Positions 36,687-48,640 are shown, numbered from the stretch's first letter. The stretch is DNA of 64,000 nt from Notospermus geniculatus (GCA_002633025.1 NMRB01001003.1:177190-241189), one strand, 5' to 3'. Notes: generated from the sequence alone by a model not told the origin. Made by a program: numbers and translations.

Positions 36687-36711
36687 GGTAAATGGTGGTA
36701 TTAACTCCGTC

Positions 36712-37438
36712 TTACAAAAACAGTTAAAAGTTTGATATTTTATAGCAGCCAAGATGATGTTTCGTTGTGAACATACACAAAAGCTTTTATAAAACATTTC
36801 ACGAGGCAGGCAGATGTAAAGAGATCTAAATCCTCTTGGCGCGTCATGGCTTAACAATGGCTTACTGTAAGTAAAACAGTCATAAACTTACCATTTATAT
36901 AAGTCATCCTGACTTGGGAGCGCCCTCTTGTAATAGTCGGTTTGCCTGAAAGATTGATGGAAAAAAAGACCACAGTTTGAGTGCATCAAAAAAGGAATCC
37001 TTATATTTCCCTCTGAGCCACTGTCAGCCTAGTTGGTGGATAATTCAAGATAATGTTTTAATCGGAGAAGGCCCTGGGGACCCATGTCGGTATTGACAGC
37101 TCAGCATGGTCCTCTCTGAGATTACCTGCAGGAAGTGGAGGGATGAAAGAGAAATGTAAAAAAGGGACGCATTCCATGGGTTGATTTCAGAACGTGAATA
37201 CCTAAACGCTGGTATCAGGAATCGTATTGACAGCAGTGAATGCATTTTTCATCGTTTTCATATCTTGTCAGAAAGAAAAGCGACTTGATGTGGTTTATCT
37301 TCATTCATTCTGAAAATGAAAGCAAAGATGGAAAGTTTCTGATAGCATATCACAGTTTGCGTGGTTGTAACTGACGCATTTTCTGAATTTTGCTATTGGA
37401 ACAGCATTAAACTATTCTAACTTTGAAGTATACTTGTT
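36712..37438. other. No recognisable gene
   Basis: AT-rich sequence after the tandem duplication. No supported features. Confidence 0.45.
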
Positions 37439-37581
37439 AAGGCGGTGACAGACCCAGCCCGAGGCGACGCGGCGTAAATCATGTTTTGCATTGTCTTTTT
37501 TTTCGAGCTTTTTCACCAACACAATACAAAACACCGCTCTCATTTCTCGCTGCATCGCGCTGGTCTGTCAGTCACCATCTT
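37439..37581. mobile_element. Diverged foldback element
   Basis: AAGGCGGTGACAGACC on the left is mirrored on the right by GGTCTGTCAGTCACCATCTT, and TGTTTTGCATTGT by ACAATACAAAACA further in. The arms are imperfect. About 143 bp, no coding. Confidence 0.5.
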
Positions 37582-38070
37582 GACTTCAAATATTTCACCG
37601 AACCCGAAAGAACCCTTCCACTTTATCGAAATCATAGAATGTTATTTTCCACCGATCCTGTTGCCGGCCAGGATAAATACACCGATGTTGTTGGAGACGA
37701 AAAATATGCATTAGTAATTTAATAAGGTCTAGCCAATGAATGGGACCTACTGGATTAACATCTTCCGTAGACTATGACATGCTATTCATCGCACGAAGTA
37801 AGTTCCAGGCAATAACAGTAGAGAGTGTTCGATAGCTCATGTGGCATCATACCAACATGCAAAAGCACGAATAGGATATACTCACTGGGAAAAGCATAAT
37901 TGAACGCGTGAGATCGAGTTTCGGAATCTAATATGCTTGGCGGGAATTACACAACCTTATTGCCAATATAGGAACGTCTCTATTGGAAAATGATGAATAA
38001 ATATAGACAGGTCAGTGCAGACAGGACGAGACTGGTTCGCCTGGTTCCACTGCCCTCGACAGATGGCGTA
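37582..38070. other. No recognisable gene
   Basis: No supported features. A partial GACTGGTTC word at about 38032 resembles the end of the next element. Confidence 0.4.
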
Positions 38071-38162
38071 AGACTGGTTCCCGTCTTCGTCGCTTCACTC
38101 CGCCATTGTGGAACGGACAGTAGCGCCGCGGGAGTGGAGCGGCAATGACGAGAACGAGTCTA
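38071..38162. mobile_element. GACTGGTTCCC-ended MITE, copy 1
   Basis: Starts AGACTGGTTCCCGTC and ends GACGAGAACGAGTCTA, with GCGCCGCGGGAGTGGAGCGG in the right half. It is related to 44067-44183, which has better matched arms. TA borders both ends and could be the target duplication. Confidence 0.55.
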
Positions 38163-38640
38163 GGATAGGCCTGGTGGATCGCTGATGTGAATTAACAGTA
38201 TCTTACTTTCTTGAGAAGAAGATACCGATGGCTGATAGATATCAGGCCAATTAACAACCCACTTTGTAGGATTCACCTTTAGCTGTGTTAGCATCCGGGC
38301 TCTGATTCCAAGGGCTCTGATTCCTAATGACAACCAACAGACTGAAGCAACATCATAACCGCCTGAGAAAAAGACCGGAGCAACAGATAACAAACTGAAA
38401 GATGGGAAGCGAGGATCCTTTGCTGGTGTCATTTTTCATTCTCCGGGTTTATTCTCTAGTTCAGCTGACAGCACCAATGAAGTGTCAGATAGAGAATTCT
38501 TCTATACTCGCAGCAGTAACTACAGAAAAATCAATGGTTTTTGCCAGAGGCGGGTTATGATCAGATGATCGTGAGTCTGCTACCACTTCCTGTTCCTCCA
38601 CATCAAATTCAGCCCACAGGCGTCTGACAACCAGTTAATT
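38163..38640. other. No recognisable gene
   Basis: No supported coding or repeat structure. Confidence 0.45.
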
Positions 38641-39179
38641 CCTTTACGTTTTTAATATCTCCCCGTGGTGCAGTACGTACCAAACCAGGACATGCTCTCA
38701 CTGTTTTATCACGCAGAGACAGCTGGTGTAATAGAACACTTGCCATTATCATTAGAAGGTTAAATCATCGCCTCCACCCCGAGAGGACCACAGATCATCC
38801 TGAAAACACTTAGATCCAATTCACACATTTGCTGTTGCTGCAGCTTCTTGCTTCATTGGTGATGGATTTTCTCAAACACCGAGAGATTACATCGTCATTT
38901 TCTTTATCCTTTACGTTTTTAATATCTCCCCGTGGTGCAGTACGTACCAAACCAGGACATGCTCTCACTGTTTTATCACTCAGAGACAGCTGGTGTAATA
39001 GAACACTTGCCATTATCATTAGAAGGTTAAATCATCGCCTCCACCCCGAGAGGACCACAGATCATCCTGAAAACACTTAAATCCAATTCACACATTTGCT
39101 GTTGCTGCAGCTTCTTGCTTCATTGGTGATGGATTTTCTCAAACACCGAGAGATTACATGTACATCGTCATTTTCTTTG
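38641..39179 (+). repeat. 267-bp tandem duplication
   Basis: Units 38641-38907 and 38908-39179 start CCTTTACGTTTTTAATATC and are nearly identical, with small changes such as CACGCAGAG against CACTCAGAG and a short TGTACAT insertion near the end of unit two. No coding evidence. Confidence 0.9.
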
Positions 39180-40159
39180 CTATTATTCCCATCAGTTTTC
39201 TACAATGGCAATCAACTGCTGAATAATGTTTTAGATTTGACGTCTTCGACCTTTCTTTTTAGGACCAAAGGCAATGCCACTTGTAATTCCATCCGGTACA
39301 TAAGACTCGCCAAGGGACATGGCGTTTCCGTTTTCGATCTGAGTAGAAAATGCCAAGTCACAGAGGTTTGACGTGGGATATGGTATATGATGGTTGATAG
39401 GTCAGCACCTTAGTTTCGTGAGATTCATTCCTCTCACGTTCACCAAACGCCGCCACATATCGCTGATGAAAGAATGAACATGTTTAATGCTTGGGCAGTC
39501 TTATCAATAAACTTTGTTGTTACCTTCGGAGGCACGAACCTTCTGAAGTCATCAACCACAATAAATAAACGTTATAGCAATAAATTTTGTAATCCGTTTA
39601 TTAACTGGGGTAGATTCTATGAAAGCTCAGTCGATGACGCCGAATCCAATATCAGAAATGGTACGTTGAGGAAAATTGATACGGAATAAAACAGACGGGT
39701 GTGATTGGGCCACTTTCTCGAATATTGGAGAAAATCCAGCACAAACGTTATCATTATGATCAACTGGTAGCAAATCAAGGCTCGTTGATTTAATAGCAAA
39801 GGAGGAAGGAAATCGCTTTCGTTTCATTCTAGACTCAATAGCACACGCAAGAAATGCCGAGAATGATACGGCATGCAACATGTGAGTTTTCTTCTTTGAC
39901 AGCGGAAGTGTGTGTCTGGACAGACAGCGTGGAGCTTAAAGGGGCAAGGTATTGGATCTCAAATGCGTTATTTGGCTGCCGACGTAGAGGGAGCCACCTA
40001 GCGGCATAAGACAAACTACAAAAATGCATTACAAAATGCACGTAGTAAATCGGGTCAATTCGCCGACAACGTAGTTAGCCCCTGGGTTGGAGAGTGGCGC
40101 GGTGGCGGCGGCTGTCGAGAAAAAGTGGCAATACCGTGTTCCTTTAAAGTCTGTCCACA
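39180..40159. other. No recognisable gene
   Basis: Short open frames only (39474-39689 plus is the longest plausible one), with no recognised domain. Confidence 0.45.
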
Positions 40160-40330
40160 TCACAATGGGATGGCAGAATGGCGCAGCGGAAACATCACAA
40201 TGTTTCGGGTTCGACCTCAGGCAGGACCCGCTGTCATGTGACAGTGAGGACAAGTCTCTTTGACAGCTCAGGGTTTCTCCTGGCGCTGCGGTTTCCTCCT
40301 CCTGTTCATATACATTGTCTTACTTGGCGC
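40160..40330 (+). mobile_element. Probable tRNA-derived SINE
   Basis: TGGCGCAGCGG (A-box-like, 40179 on) and GGGTTCGACCT (B-box-like, 40207-40217) are followed by TTTCTCCTGGCGCTGCGG and TTTCCTCCTCC. That body resembles a segment seen in several invertebrate SINEs. The A-B spacing is shorter than in a real tRNA, so the head is degenerate. Confidence 0.4.
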
Positions 40331-41852
40331 TCAGCACCACAATCATGAGTAAGGCTTTCAGTGTTCACGACACTGCCTCTGTGTGGATAGTATGGATGGA
40401 TCCCTCCTGGCACTCTCATACCGAAAGACATCAACTCGGAACCTGTCCGTGACAAAACGCTCAAGGGCCGAGAAATCCACCGTCTTTATCCAATGAGAGG
40501 CTATAATGTCAGCCATTTGCTTATCTGCAAGTAGAACCTTGGGGATTCTCTAATAACCCACTGATGAGAGGCTGAAGGGTTGGGCCAGGGGCTAAGACCT
40601 TTATGTCTGTGATGGATTTCTGCTAAAATGAATGTTGATGGTTATGGCACAGAGGTAGAGCACAGTTAAAGGGGAAGGGAATTCAGCAGCGCTGTAGCAT
40701 TTGCAACAACATGCCGTCCTATTTTCAACCGCTGTAGCTTTACTATTGGTAAATACAGAGACTTTTTCAGGTGAAGAAATATTTCATCCAGCACCAAGTG
40801 CTGGAGGCTGTGGGACAGCTGGTGTGCATTGAAAGGTGAGAGAGACCTACTGGGTGGAGCATGCCTAAGGCAAGCCAAACTAAGCTGCTTTGCTTTTGCT
40901 TGGTATTCAGCAGTGGTGAAGACCTGCTCTTGTCGCCCAAGCCAGGATAGGAACCAGCTTTGATTTCAATATATATAAATGCTTTACGTTATTACCTTTT
41001 ACGACCTCCTGAACCACATTGCATATTTCATTCCTAATCGGCAATGACATTTTAAGCGGATCCACCTCTATATTTTTTTCAATTAATTGGCTGTGAGGAA
41101 AGGTCGGGTTTGAAATCACTGGCGTGTCGGGTCGTCATCCTATCCTGGCGATTCAATTAGCGAGTGAAGCTCTATCACGGGTCACACTTGGCAGGTTTCA
41201 CGTGATGCGAAAAAAACATCATCTGTATTGGATTACCCAACGGGCAGAAAGGCCACGAAGAAACATTCGCCAGAACCACGTATACTTTCTGTTGGTTTAA
41301 ATCAGTAGTTTTGCCCATGGTGCACTTTTGAAGCAACACAGCGTTCAGCGTAGTTGATAGATACGCCAGAATCTTACCTTGTTCAAGGTTCCGGAAGGTT
41401 TCCTGTCGGCGAATGGTGCCGCCATTTCTAAAGTGACCGTAGAACTAGGCGTCCTGGTTTTGTGCACGCAACTGCCAACTGTTGTTCGCCGAAAGAATCA
41501 CAGAACTACCGAAGACAGTCTGACGGAGTCGCACCCCAAACATTACATCATTAAAAAAGAAACACCAGCAACTGAGGCCACCCTCCACGGGTTATATGCT
41601 CATTAAACCAAAAAGGGCCATTGATTTAGTTCAGACATACTCGGGGACATTCTGGTCCAATCTGAAGTTATTGATTAAGTTAAACATCGATGTTAGCAGA
41701 GGAAAGGAATCGGTTTCCTTTAAGTTTCCTGAAGCCGTCTTTGATCATTTCGTCTCTTCATCTTTCTTGGTCAACGGTAACTCTCGTATGTTACAAGTTC
41801 AATACCTATAAACACCGATATCAAGACGTTTCATCTTCCCACATAACACTTC
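40331..41852. other. No recognised gene; possible weak foldback
   Basis: CCAGGATAGGA (about 40942) and its complement TCCTATCCTGG (about 41137) lie about 200 bp apart and could be ends of an old element. A 75-residue frame (41379-41606 plus) has no known domain. Confidence 0.35.
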
Positions 41853-42208
41853 TAGCGTGTTCGATTAAGTGCACCGCGCTTGGGGAAACTCAGATATCGC
41901 GCATTGTGGAGCATGCGCAGTGAGGCCGAGTAAACGCGCCTGGTTAGAGTAAAGTGTCATGGCGTCTATGAAGGGCCAAGTAAACGAACGGTCTCGCGCC
42001 TGGCTCGAGTAAAGTGTCATGGCGCCAAAGCATTTCCTCTTTCTCCATTGGCTGAATCAGCTTCGCCGCCATCTTTTCCCGAAGTAACCGGCTCAGAAGG
42101 TCGCTCACTTGGGCCAGGCGCGAGTAAGCGCGAGTTGCGACGTCAGAGCTGACAAGAACGCTGTGGCGCGCACTCGGGGAAGCGCGGCGCTAGTAATCGG
42201 ACACGCTA
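41853..42208. mobile_element. CpG-rich inverted-repeat element
   Basis: TAGCGTGTTCGATTA...CCGCGCTTGGGGAAAC on the left is matched by GCGCGGCGC...TAATCGGACACGCTA on the right. Inside, GAGTAAAGTGTCATGGCG occurs twice. The region is much richer in CpG than its surroundings. TAG-type ends suggest hAT, but no eight-base duplication is visible. A CpG-island promoter is an alternative explanation, though the matched ends favour an element. Confidence 0.55.
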
Positions 42209-42889
42209 TTCATGTGTTTACTAAATTTACTGATGCATGATCAACACACTCTCCACGTGGCTGTAACCCTACGTCATACTGAATCACACCACGACACCAC
42301 TCTGCCTAGCATACGTCGTCTCTAGAGTAACCGACCTAATCAGTAAAAAGAAAAAAGATTGTTTTTTATGGAAATCTAACAGTAATCACAAAACCGGGAA
42401 CGCTGGAAAGTAACTGGCCTCGTTAGCCTGCGATGGTTCTCAGATTCAGTGGCTGCTTGCTAGTTTGTCAAAGTTAATGAACCTACCAATGACGGCAATC
42501 CTATTTCATTCGGTTTTCTCCCGGAGACACCAACCATTGATCTCGGATTGGCATTTATTGCTGCCAATATCACAGACCGTCCTTACGTGTCATACAACAA
42601 TTCTAGCGCTCAGACCAATTAGACCAGAGCTTCGGTAGATTTGCTGGTTAGACATGACCAGTAGAAGACATCTTCTCCCACGCCCACCAATCTCCATATT
42701 TCATGTTCTTTACATCAAAAAGAACTGATGGAGGGATGGAAACCATGTTCTATAGATGACCTAATTCCCTTTTTACGCTCCCCTTAACTAAGGAACAGTT
42801 TGGATCCCTTTCAGCAGACGAAGGTCCATGCAATCACTGACCGACTGATTTCTTGGTTGGCGTCTGCCTGAAGCGATATTTCTCAGGCC

Positions 42890-42932
42890 TTTGTTTAATC
42901 CGTCTTCTTTATCTTGTCTTTTCAGGTGAGTA
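42890..42932 (+). promoter_or_regulatory. Back-to-back splice acceptor/donor, copy 1
   Basis: A long pyrimidine-rich tract (CCGTCTTCTTTATCTTGTCT within it) runs into TTTTCAG, and the next bases are GTGAGT, the donor consensus. AG is at 42924-42925 and GT at 42926-42927. Such zero-length exons are the signature of recursive (ratcheting) splice sites in long introns. It could instead be an ordinary acceptor whose exon starts GTGAGTATG. No flanking exon is recognised. Confidence 0.4.
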
Positions 42933-43476
42933 TGAATAAGGAACCGTGCATTTTATGGAAATCTAACAGTAATCACAAAACCGGGAACGCTGGAAAGTAA
43001 CTGGCCTCGTTAGCCTGCGATGGTTCTCAGATTCAGTCGCTGCTTGCTAGTTTGTCAAACTTAATGAACCTACCAATGACGGCAATCCTATTTCATTCTG
43101 TTTTCTCCCGGAGACACCAACCATTGATCTCGGATTGGCATTTATTGCTGCCAATATCACAGACCGTCCTTACGTGTCATACAACAATTCTAGCGCTCAG
43201 ACCAATTACACCAGAGCTTCGGTAGATTTGCTGGTTAGACATGACCAGTAGAAGACATCTTCTCTCACGCCCACCAATCTCCATATTTCATGTTCTTTAC
43301 ATCAAAAAGAACTGATGGAGGGATGGAAAGCATGTTCTATAGATGGCCTAATTCCCTTTTTACGCTCACCTTAACTAAGGAACAGTTTGGATCCCTTTCA
43401 GCAGACGAAGGTCCATGCAGTCACTGACCGACTGATTTCTTGGCTGGCGTCTGCCTGAAGCGATATTTCTCAGGCC

Positions 43477-43519
43477 TTTGTTTAATCCGTCTTCTTTATC
43501 TTGTCTTTTCAGGTGAGTA
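43477..43519 (+). promoter_or_regulatory. Back-to-back splice acceptor/donor, copy 2
   Basis: Same structure as the site at 42925, exactly 587 bp downstream; AG at 43511-43512 and GT at 43513-43514. The tract, acceptor and donor are unchanged between the copies. Confidence 0.4.
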
Positions 43520-43536
43520 TGAATAAGGAACCGTGC

Positions 43537-44066
43537 TTGATAAAAAACCAAGCCGTAAGACAGGTAGGACTCGGGCGAGAGACGTTTCCGCTCGACAAAA
43601 GACTTTCATGACAAAAACTTTCGTCAGTCTTTTTCTCCGTCGCCTCGTTTGTCCTTTCTTCTCTAGGCCGGTTGATAACAAAGCCTACATCTTTCACACC
43701 AAAATGAAAGTCGGTAAGAACCGTGGAATCACCAGAAACCCCTCACATGGAAAGCTCTTAGCGAACGCTCCCCCAATGAATACCTCTATGCATGGAGGTA
43801 CTTCATGCTCTGACATAGACCCAGGCATTGACATGGTTAAGGTCAAAAATGAGAGCCTTGTTCTTATTAATGGATGATGTTTTGTTTCAATCAAGTAAAT
43901 TAGATTACTAGTTCTGTGAAAGCCTGTTGGTCAAATTGCAGCGGATCCCAGATTTATGAACAAAGGCAACACGAGATGCTCACAAACCAACATCATAGAA
44001 GATCCAAGTTATCACAAAAACAAACCTCTCTCCTTTCACAAATTGTCTTTCTCTCGAGTTGGCTTA
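43537..44066. other. No recognised gene
   Basis: An open frame from 43533 to 43877 (114 residues, basic) follows the acceptor-like site but has no known domain. No donor or product can be supported. Confidence 0.35.
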
Positions 44067-44183
44067 GACTGGTTCCCGTCTGTTGCCGGTCTACTCCTGC
44101 GGCGCTACAGTTACTCTCGCGGCGCTGCCGTCCATTGTGGAGCAGCGCCGCGGGAGAGTAACGGCAAAGATGGGAACCAGTGT
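44067..44183. mobile_element. GACTGGTTCCC-ended MITE, copy 2
   Basis: Ends ACTGGTTCCCGTC and GATGGGAACCAGT; inner arms TTACTCTCGCGGCGCTGC and its near complement surround CGTCCATTGTGGA. TA lies just outside both ends. The arms are close enough to fold into one hairpin. It belongs to the family at 38071-38162. Confidence 0.7.
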
Positions 44184-44500
44184 AGATTTCGCGCTACAAG
44201 AACAAGTCAACTGGTGACAACACTCATGCGAGACGGGCCCGAAGCACACAGAAACCTGGTGACAGGGATCCCCCTAGGGACCAGGAGTCCTGGCAGGTCA
44301 TTACAGTCAACATGGCCACGTAATATCACCCCTGACAGGCCAGATAATATATTCATTAACCACAGCCAAATATTTGTCCTTCGACTCGACAATTTCGCCT
44401 GTTTGCACAAAACAAGCGGTCAGTTAAAGGATGCTGGGATTAGTGATATCATGATAATGAGAATCAGATGAAATCATTACTATACGGGCTACAGGAAGAA
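44184..44500. other. No recognisable gene
   Basis: Short spacer; a 171-residue frame that runs through the preceding MITE (43956-44471) is not credible. Confidence 0.4.
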
Positions 44501-44687
44501 CGAGGAACCTGCAGAACTACCGCTACTAGGAGGCGCTGTGATCGGTTGTACCCTTTTCGACGTCTCGTCCGTGTTGCGCTGCGTCGAGGACGTCGTGACG
44601 CGACGTCATTACTCTGTTTTTGACGTCTTTCGTCACACCGATCACAGTGCCCCCTGTCGGAATAAAAACTTGTGCGAGTTTCTCATT
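44501..44687 (+). mobile_element. Family A foldback element, copy 6
   Basis: Starts CGAGGAACCTGCAG and ends GAGTTTCTCATT. More diverged: the inner repeat reads GGCGCTGTGATCGG and a short core segment is missing after GACGTCATTAC. Confidence 0.75.
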
Positions 44688-46362
44688 GGATGAAATCACT
44701 GCAGCAGGCCCGCAGGATGAATTGTTCTCTTGCTCTATTGTTCTGTTAGTGTTCCCTTGTTCTATTGTTCGCTTGTTTTATTGTTCTATTGTGCTCGCGC
44801 CGACAGCATTAACAAAGTAAGCCATCATATCCAATACTTTTGTGGTCATTTCTAATTATGGGAAAGATTAGTGTCGCAATGATTACATTAATCTGATTGT
44901 GACAAAGATTATCTTGTATTCTGGGGACAACAGACTAAGCAGGGGTCTGTTGAAGGTTGAAAGGTTAATTGTGGATTAGAGGACTCCCTGGTATCTCGAT
45001 GAGAGGACCCCGTGGCTGTCTCATTTGTTCAGGCAGAGGAAGTTCATGGCATGATTGAGACAAATGCCTGAGAGGCCCGCTGTGGATTTCATATGTGTAA
45101 AGTCAGAAGTTGTCTTCTAATGTCATTATACCTGTCATTGACTGAAGTCTCTCCTGAACCATACAGTCATAAGCTTGCCCACTTCTCGAAACTCATTCAC
45201 TCCAGGAGAGGTTGTCAAATATCAAACGAATAGGGCCTATTCTGTCAGCAAGCAACGTCTCGAGAAACGTTCTTTCAGAGAAACTTACAAGAAATTTCAT
45301 CGGATATCGACGGCAAGTCTGTAGGCCTAACTTATCCAGGAGAAGTTACGGCAAAGAATTCTTCAATACCTTCTCAATGAGAGACACAGCCTCGTCTGTT
45401 ACTAACAGGAGATCAGCCTTTTATCTCTCTTTGTTCTCAAGCACTATCATCATTACCAATCCGTACGTTGCTTCATGTTCCACGTACCACACATGACACC
45501 AGCTTCCTTGACTAATGGAAAGCCTTTTATAGTCGGATATAACTCAATTTGTGTTGTATAAACAACACTTAGAACAGCAAAATGGAGCTTGTCACCTAGG
45601 TTTACATCGGTTTTTGTCGGGTGTGCCGTAGTGTCACGCAAAGCAGATCTCCTTCTTTTTTCTTATGTCGGCAAAACCAGACGCTATCGGAAGAAGGGGA
45701 ACAGGGACGAAGAAGCAAAAAAACGGCGAATAAGGAGGACCGCGTGTAAAGAAGGCTTATGGTGATTATGGGTGTGTCCATGAGATTCCGGCCTCAGTCA
45801 CTCGAAATCTCACTCTAATCAAGTGAAGACGCCCTGAATAATGTTACCATATTCACTGTTATATCTGCTTTATTGATATTCAAGCCATAGGAAGAATTTC
45901 CTCTCAGTTGCCTCAAGATCCGAATCTGTCTCGGAGATTTCCTGTGTCACGAAGTAACCGGAAACCCAGAGCGAGGTATTGTAATCATCAGCCAAGCAAG
46001 ATGGACACATCACACTCATCACTGGACCTTTTTTTCATTCATGCCCGAATCCACCACAGAAACCCTGCTAATCAATTCTTCCCGTTATCTGTGATGATAC
46101 ACTACAAGTTTTTTTCTGCCTCCTTCAGGCCAGGGCCAATTCTCTCGTCAAGGAAGGAGATAAGAGGAATGATAGCGAAACCAAATAAGACCCTTGATTG
46201 ATAAACAGACGGCTTGGGTGAGATGGCTTTGTTTATGGAGGAATATTGGTTGGTTCTGCTGCAGCAGAGAGGTGAAGAGTAAGCCAGATCAAACACACCG
46301 ATCATTCACGTTAACGAAGACTATTGCCTCTGACATGTCTGACTCCATAACGAGATGTATTC
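44688..46362. other. No recognised gene; TTGTTCTA-rich tract
   Basis: 44727-44795 is a simple repeat of TTGTTCTA-like words. The rest contains short frames only. Confidence 0.4.
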
Positions 46363-46496
46363 ATTAAAGTAAATAGAGATGACACCTTTTTCATGATGAA
46401 CTGAGTGTATTTTGGTCCGAAGACCCGATATCGGGTCTTCGGACCAAAATACACTCAGTTCATCATGAAAAAGGGGTCATCTCTATTTACTTTAAT
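46363..46496. repeat. 134-bp near-perfect palindrome without spacer
   Basis: Two 67-bp arms meet at GAT|ATC (46429/46430). They start ATTAAAGTAAATAGAGATG and end with its complement. The only mismatch is ACACC against GGGGT in the outer part of the arms. There is no loop and no flanking target duplication that I can see. It may be a young foldback element or an inverted artefact of cloning or assembly. Confidence 0.92.
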
Positions 46497-46509
46497 TTAT
46501 ATCATGATG

Positions 46510-46690
46510 ATGAACACGGCATCCATTCCAAGTCATTCGAGATGTATTCAGATTATGTGGTGACGTCTGGACTCCATAAGATGTATTCAGATTATGTGGT
46601 GATGTCTAGACTCTATGTGGCGATGTCCAGATTATGCAGTGATGTTTAGACTCCATAATGAGATGTATGTAGTCAGATTATGTGGTGAAG
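46510..46690. repeat. Degenerate minisatellite
   Basis: Repeats of GATGTATTCAGATTATGTGG and variants, with units of uneven length. It directly follows the palindrome. Confidence 0.65.
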
Positions 46691-47682
46691 TATACCAGAC
46701 CTACCAGGCCTCAGATGGATCCAGGTGGTTTGAAAGTTCCTGGAACATCACCACAATAGCGTGGGACGACAAACATTAGCATGACCGCCTTCCTGACCAT
46801 TTCCTCTCCCCTTCTATCTGCAGTCCTTAAGGATGCCATTGATCCATGTACGATGGTTATACAGATCATTTTTAGCCGGAGATGAAGTATAAATGGCCCA
46901 TTCAGCGCACGTTATGGAGATGAATGGTATCAAGATGGGTCAAACAGTGATTTGATCTCAATTCTAGAAGAGGTTGCATAAAACATTCATGGGGCATTCA
47001 CATTGGTAGGCGGCACGTAGTCGTTTTTTTCGGTTTTGACGTCTGGCTTGGAAGCTTTGTATAAGGCATGCTGCTGAACAATCACGCTCAACCAAATACC
47101 TATACTAGTATCTGAAATATCTAGATGCTGCTGTTATGGTAATCCGTTCACTGATCACCGTTTACCTCATGAATTTGTGCTGCTGGTTTACATCGAATCT
47201 AACGACATGTTTGATTTGCAGTCAACTCACCTCTTCGACCGCACGAACCCTGCCGACATCACCAAGACCACAAATTGACATGACTCGAATCGAATCGAAT
47301 CATTCACTCCATTTTTTTGAATGTCCACCTGTCAGGTTGAGTCTCGCACAGCACGTTATACCCAGGTGAAAGAACACCACACATCAAACAGTCTTTAATC
47401 AATCAAACGTCAACGGCTAGAAATGAAGTCAGAATTATTTTCCTGGCGCTGGAACAGGGAATTGACTTTTTTCCCTTTCTCTCTGAAGTCACCATGATTG
47501 GAATAGGTAATGTCCAAAAGCGATCTCGAGTCCAGCCTGGATGTTGGTGTCCAACCTCACCAGACAGCAAGACCTCATGGGGTGACAACCAACCACAACG
47601 TGTCTACCCATACGACCTAATAATCAGACGTCCAGGGTGCTCACTGGTTCATCTTCCCTGGGGCAGTTCATGTGACCTAGAA
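46691..47682. other. No recognisable gene
   Basis: Contains a short (TCGAA)n-like word run at about 47286-47300. No supported gene. Confidence 0.45.
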
Positions 47683-48046
47683 TAAGCAAGTATGGCTTTG
47701 CGAGGTGACTATTCTGAAGCAAGTATGGCTTTGCCAGGTGACTGTTCTGAACCAAGTATGGCTTTGCCAGGTGACTGTTCTGAAGCAAGTATGGCTTTGC
47801 CAGGTTACCATTCTGAAGCAAGTAGGCCTATGGCTTTGCCAGGTGACTATTCTGAAGCAAGTATGGCTTTGCCAGGTGGCTGTTCTGAAGCAAGTACGGC
47901 TTTGCCAGGTTACCATTCTGAAGAAGTTTCCTGTGGCTTTGCCAGGTGACTATTCTGAACCAAGTATGGCTTTGCCAGGTGACTGTTCTGAAGCAAGTAT
48001 GGCTTTGCCAGCGGTTGGTTCTGAAGTATGGCTTTGCCAGGCAACA
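47683..48046. repeat. 33-bp minisatellite
   Basis: About eleven units built on GAAGCAAGTATGGCTTTGCC and AGGTGACTGTTC, with one unit expanded (47823-47832) and the last ones degenerate. The unit is divisible by three, which creates open frames of up to 122 residues on both strands (for example MALPGDCSEAS repeats). These have no splice or start context and are not annotated as genes. Confidence 0.92.
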
Positions 48047-48640
48047 TTTTTTTATTTATACGCCATAAGCTGAAATGTACACAACATTCAGGATTGATTA
48101 CAGTGGCAAATATTAATCGAGAATGGCATTATTTAAATATCACACGCCACTTGCCACTGGTCAGAAATAAATCCATCGAATGTTAGTGTCATTATGTGGG
48201 AACGGTTAAATCGATCAGCCACAGCCAACAACAGAATGATATTGAAGAGAGAAAAGAGCAATGACTTTACCACAACCTCAACCTGCATGTATTTCTTAAC
48301 CATCACAACGGCACAAGAATAATGGTTCGCTGGAATGAGGAAATGATTTTCTAAATCGTATACGAGGCGTTGTAAATTTCTTTTCCATCGAACCTGTAAT
48401 ATAGAGTGTTCTGGAGACGCATAAATCTGTCGTCTGCCTCCGGCGTATTCACTAACAGCAGCATTCTGTATTCAGATTCAATGTTTAAAGAGATGAGGGA
48501 CAAACTATTCCCACTTCCATTACTTTGTCGCGCGTTTTAAGTCACGACTTTTAAATCTGCTGCTTTGATGGGTAAATATAATTAGAGAGAAGAATGCTAA
48601 TAAACCAATGTTAATGTATCAAAATTCAAACGAATGTTTC
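48047..48640. other. No recognisable gene
   Basis: AT-rich, no supported features. Confidence 0.45.

Larger units (their letters stand above)
33294..36711 (+). repeat. Large tandem duplication, copy 2
   Basis: Second copy of the block at 29846-33201. Its distinguishing insert (33584-34253) replaces the right half of the TTA MITE, the rest of the SINE and the microsatellite. It lacks the MITE at 31112-31241. It contains its own long family A relative (34559 to about 34960), TAGACACC element and family A copy. Confidence 0.9.
42364..43536 (+). repeat. 587-bp tandem duplication
   Basis: Units 42364-42950 and 42951-43536 start TTTTATGGAAATCTAACAG and end GAACCGTGC. They differ by a few substitutions. 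Each unit ends with a polypyrimidine tract followed by TTTTCAG|GTGAGT. Confidence 0.92.

Noticed and set aside
43956-44471. 171-residue open frame
   Set aside because: It runs straight through a hairpin MITE and shows no domain.
47624-48073. Open frames of up to 122 residues in the 33-bp array
   Set aside because: Same artefact of a stop-free unit divisible by three; no splice or start context.
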